Assembly: GCF_023617305.1 (NCBI RefSeq)
Contig: NZ_CP081485.1
Span: 1,850,501-1,914,500, forward strand
From: Methanobrevibacter sp. TLL-48-HuF1
GTDB lineage: Archaea; Methanobacteriota; Methanobacteria; Methanobacteriales; Methanobacteriaceae
DNA: 64,000 nucleotides
Reading direction: 5' to 3'
Below, in pieces: positions 62,953 through 64,000 of the stretch (positions are counted from its first letter, which is position 1; every line of letters starts with the position of its first letter). Both the position numbers and the translations under genes were made by a program. The notes beneath the pieces were generated by a model. That model saw nothing but the letters and a program-made list of their open reading frames with translations. It had not been told where the DNA came from and made no database searches.

Positions 62953-64000
62953 GTGATTAAAATTAATAAAAATAATATTAAAATTTCAATTGTTATCCCT
63001 ATTTATGATAATAATAATTATGTTAAAGATTGTCTGCATAGTTTGTTAAATCAAACATTAAAACAAATTGAAATTGTTTGTATAAATTATTGTTCTGATG
63101 ATTGGCTAAAATATTTTGCTGGTAAAAATGAACATTTTCAAGTATTTTCTAAAAAAAAGTCTGAAAATATAATAAATATTATTAATGGTGAGTATGTAAC
63201 ATTTATTAATCAAGAGGATTTTTTCATGTTTATTACTTTTGATGCATTATATGATTATGTTTGCATTAATAAATGTGATATGCTTTTTTATCCATCAGGA
63301 ATTATAACTGAAAATAAAGAAATTTTGCACGATGAATATTTTGAGTATTCTTTATTAAATTCACATAAAAATCAAAAAGATTTTATGGATTATTTGTTTT
63401 TTAGTTCTCATGAGATTACTAATATTTTATATAATGTTTCTTTTTTAAAAAAGTTGAATTTATCATTTCCAACGGATATAAGTTTTGATAATGTATATTT
63501 CTTTTTTAAAACTTTTTTGAGTTCAAATAGTATTGGTTTTTTTGATAGTATAATGGCATTTAAACGAAAAGAAATGCAACCATATTATATTAAAGAAGAT
63601 ATAAAAAAAGAGGAATATCCTATTTTTGGTAACGATTTTTGCAATTATTTTTTTATAAATAATTATGATTTTTCAAAAATTGTATTTAATAAAAGTTATT
63701 TTGATACACTTATTAATATTATTAATTTATTTGACAATTTGTTTTTGTTTAATGTTGTTTCAAGAAATTTACTTAATTATATTTGTTGTTTTGTTAAAAA
63801 AAGTTATATTTGTGCCGAAAATAAAAATATAATTTTTAATTTAATTAAACATTTTTTTGATGAAATTAATAATAAACATTATATGGATTTTATTCTAAAT
63901 TTAGATGTGGAAAATCTAATTTTTTATAGAATGATATTAAAATCCCAAACGAATGGAGAATTTATTTTAAATTATAAAATTCGTGAAGTTAAAATGGATA
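62953..64000 (+). CDS. degenerate GT2-like protein (3' end beyond window)
   Basis: I read this frame by hand: it begins at GTG 62953 (VIKINKNNIKISIVIPIYD), with AAAGGTGA overlapping the start, and stays open for 349 codons to the window edge. The first 100 residues follow the GT2 pattern strand by strand (SIVIPIYDNNNYVKDCLHSL, LKQIEIVCINYCSDDW, NGEYVTFINQEDFFMFI), but the nucleotide-sugar DDGS is replaced by NYCS, the GGARN loop is gone, and the DxD metal site reads NQED. It looks like a catalytically dead relative that may serve as a scaffold or regulator, or a pseudogene that has not yet lost its frame. Very A/T-rich. More domains may lie outside the window. Confidence 0.8.
   Translation, partial: MIKINKNNIKISIVIPIYDNNNYVKDCLHSLLNQTLKQIEIVCINYCSDDWLKYFAGKNEHFQVFSKKKSENIINIINGEYVTFINQEDFFMFITFDALYDYVCINKCDMLFYPSGIITENKEILHDEYFEYSLLNSHKNQKDFMDYLFFSSHEITNILYNVSFLKKLNLSFPTDISFDNVYFFFKTFLSSNSIGFFDSIMAFKRKEMQPYYIKEDIKKEEYPIFGNDFCNYFFINNYDFSKIVFNKSYFDTLINIINLFDNLFLFNVVSRNLLNYICCFVKKSYICAENKNIIFNLIKHFFDEINNKHYMDFILNLDVENLIFYRMILKSQTNGEFILNYKIREVKMD

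Noticed and set aside
1-64000. tRNA, rRNA, riboswitch or known small-RNA genes
   Set aside because: I scanned the gene-free stretches by eye for GC-richer, clover-leaf-like or conserved motifs (in this genome structural RNAs would stand out by GC) and found none. A covariance-model search could still find small RNAs I cannot see.

Overview
The window is AT-rich archaeal DNA of the Methanobacteriales type, most like Methanobrevibacter (the gut M. smithii group is my best guess). Reasons: giant Asn/Thr-rich adhesin-like proteins (ALPs) built of right-handed beta-helices and Ig-like repeats, a membrane-inserted archaeal Lon protease, a Mur-ligase family protein as expected of a pseudomurein maker, archaeal DUF families, GGTGAT/GGAGG ribosome sites with frequent TTG and GTG starts, and T-tract terminators. 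I saw no tRNA, rRNA, CRISPR array or classical DDE insertion sequence.

Layout. 1-1465 (-): cobyric acid synthase, running off the left edge. 1638-8999: ALP1, 2453 aa, with an 8-blade beta-propeller in its middle. 9060-18241: housekeeping and small genes (winged-helix regulator, LonB, MurT-like ligase, ADP-ribosylglycohydrolase with an unknown overlapping partner, acetyltransferase, nitroreductase, zinc-ribbon membrane protein, exported protein, PRPP synthetase, unknown 99-aa protein). 18249-24807: uvrB and uvrA, separated by an Rpn-type PD-(D/E)XK nuclease gene and a duplicated C-terminal fragment of such a gene. 24902-28787: DUF368 lipid-carrier translocase family protein, Ski2-like helicase, GIY-YIG protein. 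28944-43321: three-gene ALP operon (ALP2-ALP3-ALP4), coupled by a 4-base overlap and then direct abutment. 43655-49255: ALP5. 49464-49877: DUF371 protein. 49864-64000: a surface-polymer locus with an ABC-2 exporter pair of the TagGH/Wzm-Wzt type, a fused GT2-GT2-CDP-glycerol glycerophosphotransferase, two FkbM methyltransferases, GT2 enzymes, a UDP-ManNAc-type dehydrogenase, a GT2-CgeB fusion, and a degenerate GT2-like gene running off the right edge.

How it fits together. About half of the window makes the cell surface. The five ALPs carry Sec signal peptides. Four of them end in the same kind of module, exactly four Ig-like repeats of 80-90 residues, while ALP3 ends in a Gly/Ser/Asn linker and a transmembrane helix. 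ALP1 and ALP5 share one type of terminal repeat, ALP2 and ALP4 another. The right-hand locus has the parts for a teichoic-acid-like phosphopolyol/sugar polymer exported by an ABC transporter, which is notable for a pseudomurein-walled archaeon. The DUF368 protein could recycle polyprenyl phosphate for such pathways. The strongest leads are this locus, the ALP operon with one membrane-anchored member, and the contrast within the ALP1/ALP5 C-termini between an 84-residue identical stretch with only silent DNA changes and an adjacent 86-base exact DNA match.
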